NCBI GenBank assembly: GCA_903884945.1
Contig: CAISGR010000067.1
Span: forward strand, 38,372 to 102,371
Direction: 5' to 3'
Length of the DNA: 64,000 nucleotides
Source: an uncultured bacterium
GTDB lineage: Bacteria; Pseudomonadota; Alphaproteobacteria; Sphingomonadales; Sphingomonadaceae
Positions within the stretch are counted from its first letter, which is position 1; every line of letters starts with the position of its first letter. A program made the translations under genes and the position numbers. Under the pieces are notes generated by a model. It saw only the letters and a list, made by a program, of their open reading frames with translations, did no database searches and was not told where the DNA came from. This document shows, piece by piece, positions 17,093 to 26,359 of this stretch.

Positions 17093-17836
17093 GTGGCTTC
17101 CGTTCTCATCACTGGCGGTGCGCGGGGAATTGGCCGCGCAACCGCGCTGCTCGCGGCCGAGCGCGGATGGTCGGTCGCCGTGAACTATCTGAGCGACCGA
17201 GGCGCGGCTGATCGGACCGTCGACGAGGTTCGCGCGGCAGGCGTTCGCGCAACCGCCTTGCGCGGCGACGTGTCGGTCGAAGCTGACGTGCTCGCGATGT
17301 TCGATGCCGCCGCGGCCGGAATCGGATCGCTGACCGGGGTCGTCATCAACGCCGGAGCTGTCGCGCCCTCGATGCCGCTGGCCGACATGGACGCCGGGCG
17401 GCTCAAGCGCATGTTCGAGGTCAATGTGCTGGGTGCCTATCTGTGCGCGCGGGAGGCGGCGCGCAGGCTGTCCACGCGGCGCGGCGGACCGGGCGGATCG
17501 ATCGTGCTGGTCTCCTCGGCGGCCGCGCGGCTGGGTTCGCCGTTCGAATATGTGGACTATGCAGGCGCCAAGGCGGCCCTGGACACCCTGGCCATCGGCC
17601 TGGCGAAGGAACTGGGCCGCGAAGGCGTGAGAGTGAACGCCGTCAGGCCCGGCCTGATCGAGACCGAAATCCACGCTAGCGGCGGCCAGCCGGACCGGGC
17701 CCAACGGCTCGGGGCTGAAACGCCGTTGGGCCGGCCGGGGCGTGCCGAGGAAGTCGCCGAGGCCATAATGTGGTTGCTCGGCAACGCCTCTTCCTACACG
17801 ACCGGAGCCATCCTGGACGTTGCGGGCGGGCGCTAG
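17093..17836 (+). CDS. SDR family oxidoreductase
   Basis: A 247-residue classical short-chain dehydrogenase/reductase. The NADP-binding motif TGGARGIGRA is at residues 6-15, NAG follows in VVINAGAV, the catalytic Tyr/Lys appear as YVDYAGAKAA after a Ser-rich VLVSSAAA, and the C-terminus VRPGLIETEIHASGG fits the family. The substrate is unknown; the sequence resembles FabG-like and glucose-dehydrogenase-like members. GTG at 17093 is chosen because it gives the normal N-terminus (GGAGG sits 1 base before, so the start is uncertain); TTG at 17060 and GTG at 17072 are alternatives in frame. It diverges from the siderophore operon. Confidence 0.85.
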   Translation: MASVLITGGARGIGRATALLAAERGWSVAVNYLSDRGAADRTVDEVRAAGVRATALRGDVSVEADVLAMFDAAAAGIGSLTGVVINAGAVAPSMPLADMDAGRLKRMFEVNVLGAYLCAREAARRLSTRRGGPGGSIVLVSSAAARLGSPFEYVDYAGAKAALDTLAIGLAKELGREGVRVNAVRPGLIETEIHASGGQPDRAQRLGAETPLGRPGRAEEVAEAIMWLLGNASSYTTGAILDVAGGR

Positions 17837-17927
17837 CCGCTCCGCCCGGGGGGCGCGGCCGCATTCTCCAGTGACGAGGTTCTTGCGGAACGGTGGAGGC
17901 GGTACGGGCCCGGCATGACGGACGCGC

Positions 17928-18173
17928 TCAGTGCGCCCGTTGCGCCAGCAGCCAGGTGCGCAGCGCGCTTGCCAGGTTCGGCGGAACCTCCGCCAGGATC
18001 CGCAGCGCGTCGACCTCCGCGATCAGGGCGTTGAGCGGCAGGGTCCGCGCCGCCGCCGCCGCCTCCAGCGCCTGCCAGAACAACGGCTCGAGGCTGATCG
18101 AGGTAGCGTGCCCGGCAATCGTCACGGAGCGCTTGACCGGCCCCTCGAAACCACCGGGCGGCGTCTCAATCAC
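17928..18173 (-). CDS. Ribbon-helix-helix domain protein
   Basis: An 81-residue protein with the ribbon-helix-helix pattern of the RHH_4 type: a strand with [16 protein letters not shown] and helices [25 protein letters not shown] and [15 protein letters not shown]. It may bind DNA or proteins as a dimer. The GTG at 18173 overlaps the cobT stop by 8 bases (GTGATTGA), so it belongs to the cobS-cobT transcript. No Shine-Dalgarno is needed if it is translationally coupled. Its link to cobalt chelation is only positional. Confidence 0.7.
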   Translation of the reverse strand: MIETPPGGFEGPVKRSVTIAGHATSISLEPLFWQALEAAAAARTLPLNALIAEVDALRILAEVPPNLASALRTWLLAQRAH

Positions 18174-19995
18174 TGTCGAACAGGGCGGCGAGTTGCTCGA
18201 TGATCGTCCCGCCCAGCTGGTCTGCATCCATGATGGTGACGGCGCGCGCATAATAGCGCGTCACGTCATGGCCGATGCCGATCGCGGCCAGCTCGACCGG
18301 CGACTTGGTCTCGATCCAGTTGATCACCTGGCGCAGATGGCGTTCGAGATAGCTGCCGGAGTTCACGCTGAGGGTGGAATCATCGACCGGCGCGCCGTCC
18401 GAGATCACCATCATGATCTTGCGTTCCTCGGGCCGCGCGATCAGCCGCGAATGCGCCCAAAGCAGCGCCTCGCCGTCGATATTCTCCTTGAGCAGTCCCT
18501 CGCGCATCATCAGCCCGAGCGAGGTGCGGGCGCGCCGCCATGGCTCGTCGGCCTTCTTGTAGACGATGTGGCGTACGTCGTTGAGCCGGCCGGGCTGGGG
18601 CGGCCGCCCGGCGGCGAGCCAGGTCTCGCGCGACTGGCCGCCCTTCCAAGCGCGGGTGGTGAAGCCCAGGATCTCGGTCTTGACCCCGCAGCGCTCGAGC
18701 GTGCGCGCCAGGATGTCGGCGCTGATCGCCGCGATCGAGATCGGGCGGCCCCGCATCGAGCCGCTATTGTCGATCAGCAGCGTGACGACGGTATCGCGGA
18801 AATCCGTCTCGCGCTCGATCTTGTAGCTGAGCGACTGGGTGGGATTGACCACGACGCGCGCCAGCCGGGCCGCGTCGAGCAGGCCTTCTTCCTGGTCGAA
18901 ATCCCAGCTGCGGTTCTGCTGCGCCATCAGCCGGCGCTGGAGGCGGTTGGCGAGCTTCGTCACCGCGCCCTGGAGATGGACGAGTTGCTGATCGAGATAG
19001 GAGCGCAGCCGGGCGAGCTCGTCCGCGTCGCACAGGTCGGTCGCGGCGACCACCTCGTCGAAGCTGGTCGTCCACGCCTTGTATTCGAATTGGGGGGACA
19101 AATCGGCGAAGGGGCGATTGGGCCGGACGGGGAGCATGCCCTCTTCCCCGTCATCGCCGGGTTCGCCGTCCATGTCCTCGAAATCGCCGTCCGCGTCCTC
19201 GGCGCCCTCGCCATCCTGCGATTCGGCGTCGCGCTCGGAGCCGCGCGCCTCGATCTCGCCCTGGCCCTGCTCGCCCTCGCTCTCGCCCTCCTCGCCTTCT
19301 TCGGAATTCTGCTCGTCGGTGCCCTCATCGTCCGATCCGCCCTCATCGGCCTCGTCGGGGATCATGTCGCCCTCGACCAGTTCGAGATCCTCGAGCAGGC
19401 GGGTGACGAGGTTGGCGAAGGCGCGCTGATCGTCGATCGCGAGCGGCAAGGCATCGAGATCCTTGCCGGCCCGTTCCTCGATCCATTCGCGCACCAGCGC
19501 CATGCCGGGCGCGGCGATCGCGGGCGGCACGGCGCCGGTCAGCCGTTCGCGCACCATCAGGCCGAGCGCAGTCGACAGCGGCACCTCGTCGCGGTTGCGC
19601 GCGCGCGTGATCGGATCCGAGCGCAGCTTCAGATCGAGCGCCGTCGCGAGATTGGCCGCGATACCGGCATAGCCCCGCGCGCCCAGCGCCTCGACCCGCG
19701 CGCTCTCCACCGAATCGAATACCGCCCGGGCGACCGCGTCGGCGGGCGCCTGTCGGGCATGGACCGTCGCATTGTGATGCCGCAGCCGCAACGCAAAGCC
19801 GTCGGCGAAGCCCCGCGCCTCCGCCACCTGCTCGGCCGGGAGGGTGCGCGCCGGCATCGGCACCTTGATATGCTTGCCCGACTGGGTCGGCGCATCAGCG
19901 GTGAAGGCAAGTTCGATCTCGGGCTCGTGCGCGATCGCGCGCGCGGCGCCGCCGAGCACTGCCTTGAATCGGTCGAGGGGCGTTTCGGTCGTCAT
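18166..19995 (-). CDS. cobT: Cobaltochelatase subunit CobT
   Basis: A 609-residue CobT. The N-terminal helical part is followed by a long acidic Glu/Asp-rich linker (about residues 210-290) and a C-terminal von Willebrand A domain with the MIDAS motif in [11 protein letters not shown] (about 400-410). With the AAA+ partner CobS it forms the chaperone ring that drives CobN to insert cobalt into hydrogenobyrinic acid diamide in aerobic B12 synthesis. Its ATG shares an ATGA overlap with the preceding hypothetical gene. Length is typical. No cobN is present in the window. Confidence 0.95.
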   Translation of the reverse strand: MTTETPLDRFKAVLGGAARAIAHEPEIELAFTADAPTQSGKHIKVPMPARTLPAEQVAEARGFADGFALRLRHHNATVHARQAPADAVARAVFDSVESARVEALGARGYAGIAANLATALDLKLRSDPITRARNRDEVPLSTALGLMVRERLTGAVPPAIAAPGMALVREWIEERAGKDLDALPLAIDDQRAFANLVTRLLEDLELVEGDMIPDEADEGGSDDEGTDEQNSEEGEEGESEGEQGQGEIEARGSERDAESQDGEGAEDADGDFEDMDGEPGDDGEEGMLPVRPNRPFADLSPQFEYKAWTTSFDEVVAATDLCDADELARLRSYLDQQLVHLQGAVTKLANRLQRRLMAQQNRSWDFDQEEGLLDAARLARVVVNPTQSLSYKIERETDFRDTVVTLLIDNSGSMRGRPISIAAISADILARTLERCGVKTEILGFTTRAWKGGQSRETWLAAGRPPQPGRLNDVRHIVYKKADEPWRRARTSLGLMMREGLLKENIDGEALLWAHSRLIARPEERKIMMVISDGAPVDDSTLSVNSGSYLERHLRQVINWIETKSPVELAAIGIGHDVTRYYARAVTIMDADQLGGTIIEQLAALFDSD

Positions 19996-20843
19996 CGTGG
20001 CTGCTCTGGCACCACGAAATGCCCCGGCGCAAGATCGCGATCGATTCGAACGCGTGCGACGCGGGTTTCGGGCTCATAGTCCAGCACCGTCACCACCGCG
20101 CCCTCGATGACGGCATAGGCCGGCAGTTTCGTGATCGGGATGCTGTGGCGACTGCCGGGCAGCGGGCGCGTCATGCCCAGCACCGTCACCTCGGTATCGA
20201 ACGACACGCTGCCCTTCTCGCCGGCCGGCCCGGCGTAACGCAGCCGCAGCTCGCTGCCATTGCCGAGCAGGAGCCCGGTGATCAGCCCATAGCGGGCCGG
20301 CGGAATCTCGAACGGGGCGTGGCCCGATTCGCCCTTCGCGCCGATCAGGATCGCGTGATCGAGCTTTTCGTCATGATCGGCATCGTAGAGGCAGTAGCGC
20401 GTGACCAGCCGGGTCGGCCGCAGCACGCCGACCATGCCGAACCCCATCGAGCCGACCATCGCCTTGGTGAAGGAGGGCGCCTGCTCCGGCTCGCAGAACA
20501 GCACGGGCGGATCGCCCGGGACACCCGGGACGCTGGCCGATTCGAAGATCGTCTCCTTCGGAAAGCTGCGCTTCTGCCCGAGCCGGTCCAGCTCGATCGG
20601 ATCGACCAGCAGCGCCGTCTCGGCACGGCCAAGCAGGCTGAGCGCCACGACATCTCCCGGCCGGGCCAGCTGCTCGCCGGCGGGCGTACGGCCCGGGAGC
20701 AGCGGATAGGGCGCGGGCCCGACCTTGTAATCGGCGTTGCTGGCGGCGGTCAGCATGACCACCACGACACCGAGGGATGCCGCACGCAGCGCGCGCCAAC
20801 GTCCGGACGGTGAAACCGTGGGCGCTGGCCGCCGGGCGTTCAA
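19992..20843 (-). CDS. Hypothetical protein between cobS and cobT, signal-anchored
   Basis: A 283-residue protein with an N-terminal hydrophobic segment (about residues 18-36, [18 protein letters not shown]), then a soluble part rich in beta-type sequence. No known family is recognised. The most likely start is TTG at 20843, whose TTGA overlaps the cobS TGA; an ATG further upstream would lie inside cobS. The stop shares ATGA with cobT. Position inside the cobS-cobT unit suggests co-expression with cobaltochelatase, but the exported location makes a direct chelatase role unlikely. It may simply be an inserted gene. Confidence 0.65.
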   Translation of the reverse strand: MNARRPAPTVSPSGRWRALRAASLGVVVVMLTAASNADYKVGPAPYPLLPGRTPAGEQLARPGDVVALSLLGRAETALLVDPIELDRLGQKRSFPKETIFESASVPGVPGDPPVLFCEPEQAPSFTKAMVGSMGFGMVGVLRPTRLVTRYCLYDADHDEKLDHAILIGAKGESGHAPFEIPPARYGLITGLLLGNGSELRLRYAGPAGEKGSVSFDTEVTVLGMTRPLPGSRHSIPITKLPAYAVIEGAVVTVLDYEPETRVARVRIDRDLAPGHFVVPEQPR

Positions 20844-21844
20844 GCTTTCCCGACCACGCTCTCGGGGAGATCCCTGCCGAACACGCGCTGATAATATTCG
20901 GCGACCAGTGCCCGCTCCGCCTCGTCGCACTTGTTGAGGAAGGACAGGCGGAAGGCGAAGCCGATATCGCCGAAGATCAGCGCATTCTGCGCCCAGGTGA
21001 TCACGGTGCGCGGGCTCATCACGGTCGAAATGTCGCCGTTGATGAAGCCGCGGCGCGTCAGGTCAGCGACGCGGACCATGTTGTCGACTGCCTGCTTACC
21101 CTCGGGCTTGTCATATTCGCCGGACTTGGCGAGCACGATCTGCGCCTCGACCGCGGCAGGCAGGTAGTTGAGCGTGACGACGATGTTCCAGCGGTCCATC
21201 TGCCCCTGGTTGATCTGCTGCGTACCGTGATAAAGGCCGCTGGTATCGCCGAGGCCGACCGTGTTGGCAGTGGCGAACAGGCGGAACCACGGGTTCGGGC
21301 GGATCACGCGGTTCTGGTCGAGCAGGGTCAGCTTGCCCTCCGTCTCCAGCACGCGCTGAATCACGAACATCACGTCCGGGCGGCCGGCATCATATTCGTC
21401 GAACACGAGCGCGGTCGGCGTCTGCAGCGCCCAGGGCAGCAGGCCCTCACGGAACTCGGTGACCTGCTGACCGTCCTTGAGCACGATCGCATCGCGGCCG
21501 ACCAGGTCGATACGGCTGATATGCGCATCGAGGTTGATGCGGATGCACGGCCATTTCAGCCGCGCCGCGACCTGCTCGATATGAGTCGACTTGCCGGTAC
21601 CGTGATAGCCCTGGACCATCACGCGGCGATTGTGCGCGAAACCGGCGCAGATCGCGAGGGTGGTGTCGGCGTCGAACACATAGGCCGGATCGAGATCGGG
21701 CACGCGCTCGTCCGCCTCGGAGAAGGCGGGAACCTCCATGTCCGAATCGATGCCGAACAGGTCGCGGATCTTCACCACCTTGTCGGGGGCGTCCATGATC
21801 GTGGTGTCGCGGCTGTCGGGCTGGGTATTGGGAATATCGGTCAT
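20840..21844 (-). CDS. cobS: Cobaltochelatase subunit CobS (AAA+ ATPase)
   Basis: A 334-residue AAA+ MoxR-type ATPase. Walker A is GYHGTGKST, Walker B is [10 protein letters not shown], and the sensor region [12 protein letters not shown] is present. These and the length identify CobS, the motor partner of CobT in late cobalt insertion. The ATG at 21844 (AGGAT upstream) gives the typical N-terminus with [22 protein letters not shown]. It is the first gene of the unit cobS / hypothetical / cobT / RHH. Upstream lies the HxlR-type regulator on the same strand, 100 bases away. Confidence 0.96.
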   Translation of the reverse strand: MTDIPNTQPDSRDTTIMDAPDKVVKIRDLFGIDSDMEVPAFSEADERVPDLDPAYVFDADTTLAICAGFAHNRRVMVQGYHGTGKSTHIEQVAARLKWPCIRINLDAHISRIDLVGRDAIVLKDGQQVTEFREGLLPWALQTPTALVFDEYDAGRPDVMFVIQRVLETEGKLTLLDQNRVIRPNPWFRLFATANTVGLGDTSGLYHGTQQINQGQMDRWNIVVTLNYLPAAVEAQIVLAKSGEYDKPEGKQAVDNMVRVADLTRRGFINGDISTVMSPRTVITWAQNALIFGDIGFAFRLSFLNKCDEAERALVAEYYQRVFGRDLPESVVGKA

Positions 21845-21944
21845 GAATAAGAATCCTGCGCGCCGGGGCGTTTCGGACCTCCGGTATCGTCTTGGCGCGA
21901 CGGCCGCAACCAATGCGATGGGACAGAATGCGCGTGATGCGCGA

Positions 21945-22637
21945 TCAGGCAAGCTTTTCGGGTAGCGAGAAGAGCCCGGCGAATCGGATCGCGCGTACCC
22001 GATCGCCCGACAGGCGCAGCGCGCCGGATGCCTCCAGCTCCTCCACCGGCCGCTTGCCGTAGAAGATCCTGAGCAGCGCATTCGGTGCTGCGTCGAACAC
22101 CGCGTCCATACCGGCAAGATCGCCGCGCGCCACGGTGATCTTGCCGTCAGCGACTTGCGCGACATAGGTTTCAGCGCCGAAGCGGAAGCCAATCGCGGCG
22201 CGCAGATCGCCGAGCCGTTCGGGCACGACGAGCATCTTCAGCGACAGCATCAGGGCCACGGGCGAGAAGTTGAGCGTCGGATCGTGCGCCGGGGAGCGCA
22301 ACGCCCAACGGCCGATCCCGAGCACGATCGGCTCGCATTCGGCGCCCCAGGGGGTGAGTTCATAGACCTGAACGCTGGCGGGCGGGGGCAATTTGCGACG
22401 CGCCACGATCCCCGCCGCCTCGAGGCTCTCCAGCCGCTGGGTGAGTATATTGGCGCTGATCGCCGGCAGGCCCGCACGCAGTTCGCCGAACCGGCGCGGC
22501 CCAAGCAGCAGCTCGCGCACGATCAGCAGCGACCAGCGCTCCCCCACCAACTCCATGCCGAGCGCCGTGCCGCACGCATCGTCGTACCGCCGCTTCTCGG
22601 TCTTGTCGGGCGTATTAGTTATTTTTTCTAACTCCAC
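21945..22637 (-). CDS. HxlR-family transcriptional regulator with C-terminal SCP2-like domain
   Basis: A 230-residue protein. Residues about 15-110 form a winged helix of the HxlR type ([49 protein letters not shown]). The C-terminal half (about 135-225) resembles an SCP2/sterol-carrier-like domain that could bind a hydrophobic ligand. The start is GTG at 22637 without a clear Shine-Dalgarno. It diverges from the VOC-SRPBCC cassette, and twin operator-like repeats overlap its start codon. It probably represses itself and that cassette. Confidence 0.82.
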   Translation of the reverse strand: MELEKITNTPDKTEKRRYDDACGTALGMELVGERWSLLIVRELLLGPRRFGELRAGLPAISANILTQRLESLEAAGIVARRKLPPPASVQVYELTPWGAECEPIVLGIGRWALRSPAHDPTLNFSPVALMLSLKMLVVPERLGDLRAAIGFRFGAETYVAQVADGKITVARGDLAGMDAVFDAAPNALLRIFYGKRPVEELEASGALRLSGDRVRAIRFAGLFSLPEKLA

Positions 22638-22654
22638 AGTTGCTTTTGGTAACT
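22617..22654. promoter_or_regulatory. Twin operator-like repeats between the HxlR gene and the VOC cassette
   Basis: Two copies of the 17-base pattern AGTTR-N7-TAACT occur at 22617-22633 and 22638-22654. Their starts are 21 bases apart, exactly two helical turns, so two dimers would bind the same face of the DNA. The first overlaps the GTG start of the regulator gene. The spacing and symmetry fit a winged-helix dimer such as HxlR. Confidence 0.55.
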
Positions 22655-22712
22655 TGCCGGGGCACCACCGTCAAACAGCGAATCGCAAAGGCCCGGAAGG
22701 AAAGGGTTTGCC

Positions 22713-23153
22713 ATGCCCAAGATGATCTTCGTGAACCTGCCCGTCGCCGACGTGGAGCGCTCGGCGGCCTTCTACCAGGCGATCGGCGCCGTAAAGGACG
22801 AGCGCTTCTGCCAGACCGGGGCAGCGGCGATGCTGACCTTTTCCGACGCCATCAGCCTGATGGTCCTGAGCCATGCCCGGTTCGCCGATTTCACCTCCAA
22901 GACGATCTGCGATGCGCGTATGACATGCGAGGTGCTGATCTGCCTTTCAGAGGACAGCCGCGACGCCGTCGATGCGACACTCGCCAGGGCGGTCGCGGCG
23001 GGCGCCACGGCCGATCCGACGCCGGCGCAGGACCATGGCTTCATGTACGGCCGCAGCTTCGAGGATCCGGACGGCCACATCATCGAACTGGCCTGGATGG
23101 ATGTCGAGGCCGCCATGGCGGCGATGACGGGGAGCGCGGCGGTCGACGCCTGA
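22713..23153 (+). CDS. VOC family (glyoxalase-like) protein
   Basis: A 146-residue vicinal-oxygen-chelate fold protein. It begins MIFVNLPVADVERSAAFYQAIGA and ends with SFEDPDGHIIELAWMD, the two paired beta-alpha-beta-beta-beta modules of the fold. Members bind a metal and act on or sequester small electrophiles or antibiotics. Substrate unknown. A Shine-Dalgarno AAGGAAAGG precedes the ATG. It is the first gene of the cassette divergent from the HxlR regulator. Confidence 0.85.
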   Translation: MPKMIFVNLPVADVERSAAFYQAIGAVKDERFCQTGAAAMLTFSDAISLMVLSHARFADFTSKTICDARMTCEVLICLSEDSRDAVDATLARAVAAGATADPTPAQDHGFMYGRSFEDPDGHIIELAWMDVEAAMAAMTGSAAVDA

Positions 23154-23187
23154 AGAGCGCGAAAAGAGCGCCACAACAAGGAGAGAG

Positions 23188-23541
23188 ATGATGAGCTATG
23201 TGGACGGATTCGTCATTCCTGTGCCGGCCGGCGGCAAGCAGGCCTATCTGGATATGGCGACAAAGGCAGCGCCGCTCTTTCGCGAGCATGGCGCGACCAG
23301 GGTGGTCGAATGCTGGGGCGACGACGTGCCCGACGGCAAGGTCACCGACTTCAAGGGCGCGGTGAAGGCGACCGAAGACGAGATTGTGGTCTTCTCGTGG
23401 ATCGAATGGCCCTCGAAGGAAGCGCGCGACGCCGGCATGGCCAAGGTGATGCAGGACGAGCGCATGAAGCCGGACGGTGACATGCCGTTCGACGGCAAGC
23501 GCATGATCTATGGCGGCTTCGCCCCGATCCTCGACGCGTAG
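23188..23541 (+). CDS. DUF1428 family protein
   Basis: A 117-residue protein matching the DUF1428 pattern: SYVDGFVIPVPAGGKQAYLDMATKAAPLFREHGATRVVECWGDDVPDGKVTDF, then VVFSWIEWPSKEARDAG and PFDGKRMIYGGFAPIL. The fold is a ferredoxin-like dimeric barrel; function is not known. The start is ATG at 23188 or the next codon at 23191 (AAGGAGA upstream). It lies 34 bases after the VOC gene in the same cassette. Confidence 0.85.
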   Translation: MMSYVDGFVIPVPAGGKQAYLDMATKAAPLFREHGATRVVECWGDDVPDGKVTDFKGAVKATEDEIVVFSWIEWPSKEARDAGMAKVMQDERMKPDGDMPFDGKRMIYGGFAPILDA

Positions 23542-23564
23542 TCCCCATCCCCAGGAGAGAGACA

Positions 23565-24353
23565 ATGGCAAATCCCGAAGGGACGCCGATCTGGTACGAG
23601 CTGATGACGGCCGATCCCGACGCTTCCAAGACATTTTACGACGAGGTGATCGGCTGGACGATCGAGCCGCAGCCGTCCGGTGAAATGGATTACCGGATGA
23701 TCGACAGCGGCAGCGGGGGCGGCATGGTCGGCGGCGTGATGCGGCTGACCGATGCGATGCAGGCCGGCGGCGCCCGCCCCGGCTGGCTGTTCTATATCGG
23801 CGTCGACGATGTCGATGCCTCAGTGGCAAAGATCCGGGCGGCGGGCGGCAGCGTGCTGATGCCGGCCTGGGACATTCCGGGAATCGGCCGGATGGCGATG
23901 GTCGCCGACCCGCAAGGGATTCCCTTCTACGTGATGCGTGGGGCGAGCGAGGAGAGCAGCACCGCCTTCGACCGGATGGGCATGGGCAAGTGCAACTGGA
24001 ATGAACTGGCGACCCCCGACCAACCCGCCGCCAATGCCTTTTACGCGCGCGTGTTCGGCTGGACCTATCCCGACAAGATGCCGATGGGTCCGATGGGCGA
24101 CTATATCTTCGTCCAGGCCGGCGAGCAGACCATCGGTGCGACGATGACCGCTCCGGCCGAGGGGCCGCCGCCCGCCTGGCGATTCTATTTCCGCGCGCCC
24201 GATATCGAGGACGCCGCAGCGAAGGTCGCACGCGAAGGCGGCACGGTTCATCACGGACCGGTCGAGGTTCCGGGCGGAGATCGCATCATCGTGGCGAGCG
24301 ATCCGCACGGCGTGATGTTCGGGGTGGTCGGCCCCGGCACTTCGGGAGAATGA
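23565..24353 (+). CDS. Two-domain VOC family protein
   Basis: A 262-residue protein made of two VOC units. The first is about residues 8-120 (PIWYELMTADPDASKTFYDEVIGW to VADPQGIPFYVM), the second about 138-258 (CNWNELATPDQPAANAFYARVFGW to VASDPHGVMFGVVG). The two halves resemble each other, as in duplicated extradiol-dioxygenase-like VOC proteins. Substrate unknown. AGGAGAGA precedes the ATG. Its stop overlaps the next gene (ATGA). Confidence 0.87.
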   Translation: MANPEGTPIWYELMTADPDASKTFYDEVIGWTIEPQPSGEMDYRMIDSGSGGGMVGGVMRLTDAMQAGGARPGWLFYIGVDDVDASVAKIRAAGGSVLMPAWDIPGIGRMAMVADPQGIPFYVMRGASEESSTAFDRMGMGKCNWNELATPDQPAANAFYARVFGWTYPDKMPMGPMGDYIFVQAGEQTIGATMTAPAEGPPPAWRFYFRAPDIEDAAAKVAREGGTVHHGPVEVPGGDRIIVASDPHGVMFGVVGPGTSGE

Positions 24354-24844
24354 CGATGACCAAGATCGCACCCTGCCTCTGGTATAACGGCACCGCCGAG
24401 GAAGCCGCCGCCTTTTATGCAGCGACCTTTCCCGATTCGCGGGTCGACGCGGTCCACCGCGCGCCGGCCGATTTCCCGAACGGACATCAGGGCGACGTGC
24501 TGACGGTCGAGTTCACCGTGCTCGGCATGCGCTTCCTCGGCCTCAATGGCGGGCCGAACTGCACGTTCGACGAAGCGGTCTCCTTCCAGGTCTATACCGA
24601 CGACCAGGAAGAGACCGACCGCTACTGGAACGCGATCGTCGGGAACGGCGGCAGCGAAAGCATGTGCGGCTGGTGCAAGGACAAATGGGGCCTGTCCTGG
24701 CAGATCACGCCGCGCGCCCTGATGACCGCGATGACGAATTCCGACAAGGCAGCGGCCAAGCGCGGCATGGAGGCGATGATGACAATGCGGAAGATCGACA
24801 TTGCCGCGATCGAACGCGCGGTGGCCGGGGAGGCGGTGGCATGA
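24350..24844 (+). CDS. VOC family protein, PhnB-like
   Basis: A 164-residue protein of the PhnB/3-demethylubiquinone-methyltransferase-like VOC group, recognisable by KIAPCLWYNGTAEEAAAFYAATFPDSRVD, FLGLNGGPNCTFDEAVSFQVYTDDQEETDRYWNAIV and WCKDKWGLSWQITP. The name refers to similarity only; the fold has no methyltransferase domain. The start overlaps the previous stop (ATGA); the ATG at 24356 is an alternative. The stop overlaps the next start (ATGA at 24841). Confidence 0.87.
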   Translation: MTMTKIAPCLWYNGTAEEAAAFYAATFPDSRVDAVHRAPADFPNGHQGDVLTVEFTVLGMRFLGLNGGPNCTFDEAVSFQVYTDDQEETDRYWNAIVGNGGSESMCGWCKDKWGLSWQITPRALMTAMTNSDKAAAKRGMEAMMTMRKIDIAAIERAVAGEAVA

Positions 24845-25305
24845 GCGACGATCTGGAACTGTCCGTCACCCGGCTGATCGACGCTCCGGTCGAGCAGGTA
24901 TGGAAGGTCGCGACCGAGCGCATGACCGAATGGTGGTGCCCCAAGCCCTGGAAGACCGAGATCGTCGAACAGGATTGGCGAGCGGGCGGTCGATCGGCGA
25001 TGATCATGCGCGGGCCGGAAGGCGAAGAGCATGCCATGGAGGGCGTGGTGCTGGAGGTGGTGCCCAACACACGCTTCATCTTCACCGATGCGTTCAAGGT
25101 GGGATGGGTGCCGCAGACACCGTTCATGACGGGCATATTCGCGTTCGCCGACGAGGGCGGGAAGACGCGCTATACCGCGAGCGCCCGCCACTGGTCCGCC
25201 GAGGCCAAGGCGCAGCATGAAGCAATGGGCTTCATCGATGGCTGGAGCAAGGTCGCCGAGCAGCTGGCCGGGATCGCCGAGGCCGAGGCGAAAGCGATCG
25301 CCTGA
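24841..25305 (+). CDS. SRPBCC (AHSA1-like) domain protein
   Basis: A 154-residue START/Bet v1-like protein of the AHSA1 type. The N-terminus DLELSVTRLIDAPVEQVWKVAT and the segments EWWCPKPWKTE and FTDAFKVGWVPQ match, as does the final helix MGFIDGWSKVAEQLAGIAEAE. These proteins bind hydrophobic ligands. It is the last gene of the cassette; a stem-loop follows the stop. VOC proteins and AHSA1 proteins commonly travel together behind a winged-helix regulator. Confidence 0.87.
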   Translation: MSDDLELSVTRLIDAPVEQVWKVATERMTEWWCPKPWKTEIVEQDWRAGGRSAMIMRGPEGEEHAMEGVVLEVVPNTRFIFTDAFKVGWVPQTPFMTGIFAFADEGGKTRYTASARHWSAEAKAQHEAMGFIDGWSKVAEQLAGIAEAEAKAIA

Positions 25306-25306
25306 G

Positions 25307-25325
25307 GAGCGGGCACGACCCGCTC
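25307..25325 (+). terminator. Stem-loop after the VOC-SRPBCC cassette
   Basis: GAGCGGG-(5 bases)-CCCGCTC is a perfect 7-base stem starting 2 bases after the stop codon. No T-run follows. It lies between convergent units and is the likely 3' end of the cassette transcript. Confidence 0.5.
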
Positions 25326-25419
25326 TGGGGCCTGCCCGACATGACGCCCGAGGGCCGCAGAACGTCTTTCCTCAAGCTGCGCTACTGAACTCCTTTCCTG
25401 ACGGGGAGGAACTGATCGA

Positions 25420-26028
25420 TCAGGCGAACGCTGCGGCACCTTTCAGCTGGGTGTAGGCGGCGATCACCTCCTGCAGGGCCTTTTCATGGCTGCGGTCGCC
25501 GCCATTGCGGTCGGGATGGTAGCGACGGACCAGTTCGGCATAGCGCTGGCGCAGGCCGCGGCGGTCCACGTCAGTGGACAGCCCAAGCACCTTGAGCGAA
25601 CGGCGATCGCTTTCCGATAGCGGGCGACCATCTTTGCGCTCGGGTTCCATCCGTCGCCGGAAGCGGGCGCCGATCGCGTCGAGCGGGTCGCTGAAATCAG
25701 CCCATTTCGGGGGGCGGTCAGCGCCGCCCGTGGCAAACGCGCGGGTTTCGCGCTCCCAGCCCGAGAAGGGGCGCTGCGCCTCGTGAATCTCATCGGGGCT
25801 CATGCCGTTGAAGAAATTGTAGCGCGCGTTGAACGCGCGGACATGATCGAGGCAGAACCACCGATAGGGGCGCGGCCCTTCATGACCGCTCGACGCGCCT
25901 TCCTCGGCCGGCGCCCGGAACTCGCCCGGTTCCTCGCAGCCCGGCTCCGCGCACAATCGTCCCGTCCCTTCCACACGTCCGTGGAAGCGGGTGTTGGGCC
26001 GATCCTTCTTTTCACTCTCGTGCGCCAC
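25420..26028 (-). CDS. J-domain protein (DnaJ-like)
   Basis: A 202-residue protein with a C-terminal J domain (about residues 145-200) including HPD in LVRRYHPDRNGGD, the motif that stimulates DnaK ATPase. The N-terminal part has CAEPGCEEPGEFRAP and WFCLDHVRAFNARYNFFNGMS, with four Cys/His that may bind zinc. This architecture is seen in alphaproteobacterial J proteins next to bolA and cobS. The start is GTG at 26028. It is divergent from bolA, 40 bases apart. Confidence 0.9.
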   Translation of the reverse strand: MAHESEKKDRPNTRFHGRVEGTGRLCAEPGCEEPGEFRAPAEEGASSGHEGPRPYRWFCLDHVRAFNARYNFFNGMSPDEIHEAQRPFSGWERETRAFATGGADRPPKWADFSDPLDAIGARFRRRMEPERKDGRPLSESDRRSLKVLGLSTDVDRRGLRQRYAELVRRYHPDRNGGDRSHEKALQEVIAAYTQLKGAAAFA

Positions 26029-26068
26029 GCGGCTCCCCGAAATCGATAAAGCGGCCTATATAGGCGCG

Positions 26069-26359
26069 ATGACCAAGCTCGCCACCGGCCCCGTCGCTTC
26101 CGAAATCGCGGCCCGTCTCACCGCCGCCCTCGATCCGACGCATCTCGAGGTGATCAACGACAGCCATCATCATGCCGGCCATATGGGCGATGACGGAACA
26201 GGCGAATCGCATTTCACCGTGATCGTCGAGAGTCCGGCATTCGAGGGACAGTCGCGCGTCCAGCGGCAGCGACTGGTGAACACCGCGCTGGCCGAACTGT
26301 TGCGCGACCATATCCACGCCCTTGCCATCCGCACACGCGCGCCCGGCGAGGCAGTATGA
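26069..26359 (+). CDS. bolA: BolA family protein
   Basis: A 96-residue BolA protein with the class-II KH-like fold. It includes LEVINDSHHHAGHMGDDGTGESHFTVIVES, with the conserved His residues that bind [2Fe-2S] with monothiol glutaredoxins, and RLVNTALAELLRDHIHALAIRTRAP. Role in iron homeostasis and stress is known for the family. The stop overlaps the GST start (ATGA). Confidence 0.93.
   Translation: MTKLATGPVASEIAARLTAALDPTHLEVINDSHHHAGHMGDDGTGESHFTVIVESPAFEGQSRVQRQRLVNTALAELLRDHIHALAIRTRAPGEAV

Noticed and set aside
17893..20079. Long plus-strand frame opposite cobT
   Set aside because: CobT on the other strand has a firm domain structure. The opposite frame is a compositional shadow of the acidic linker and VWA codons.
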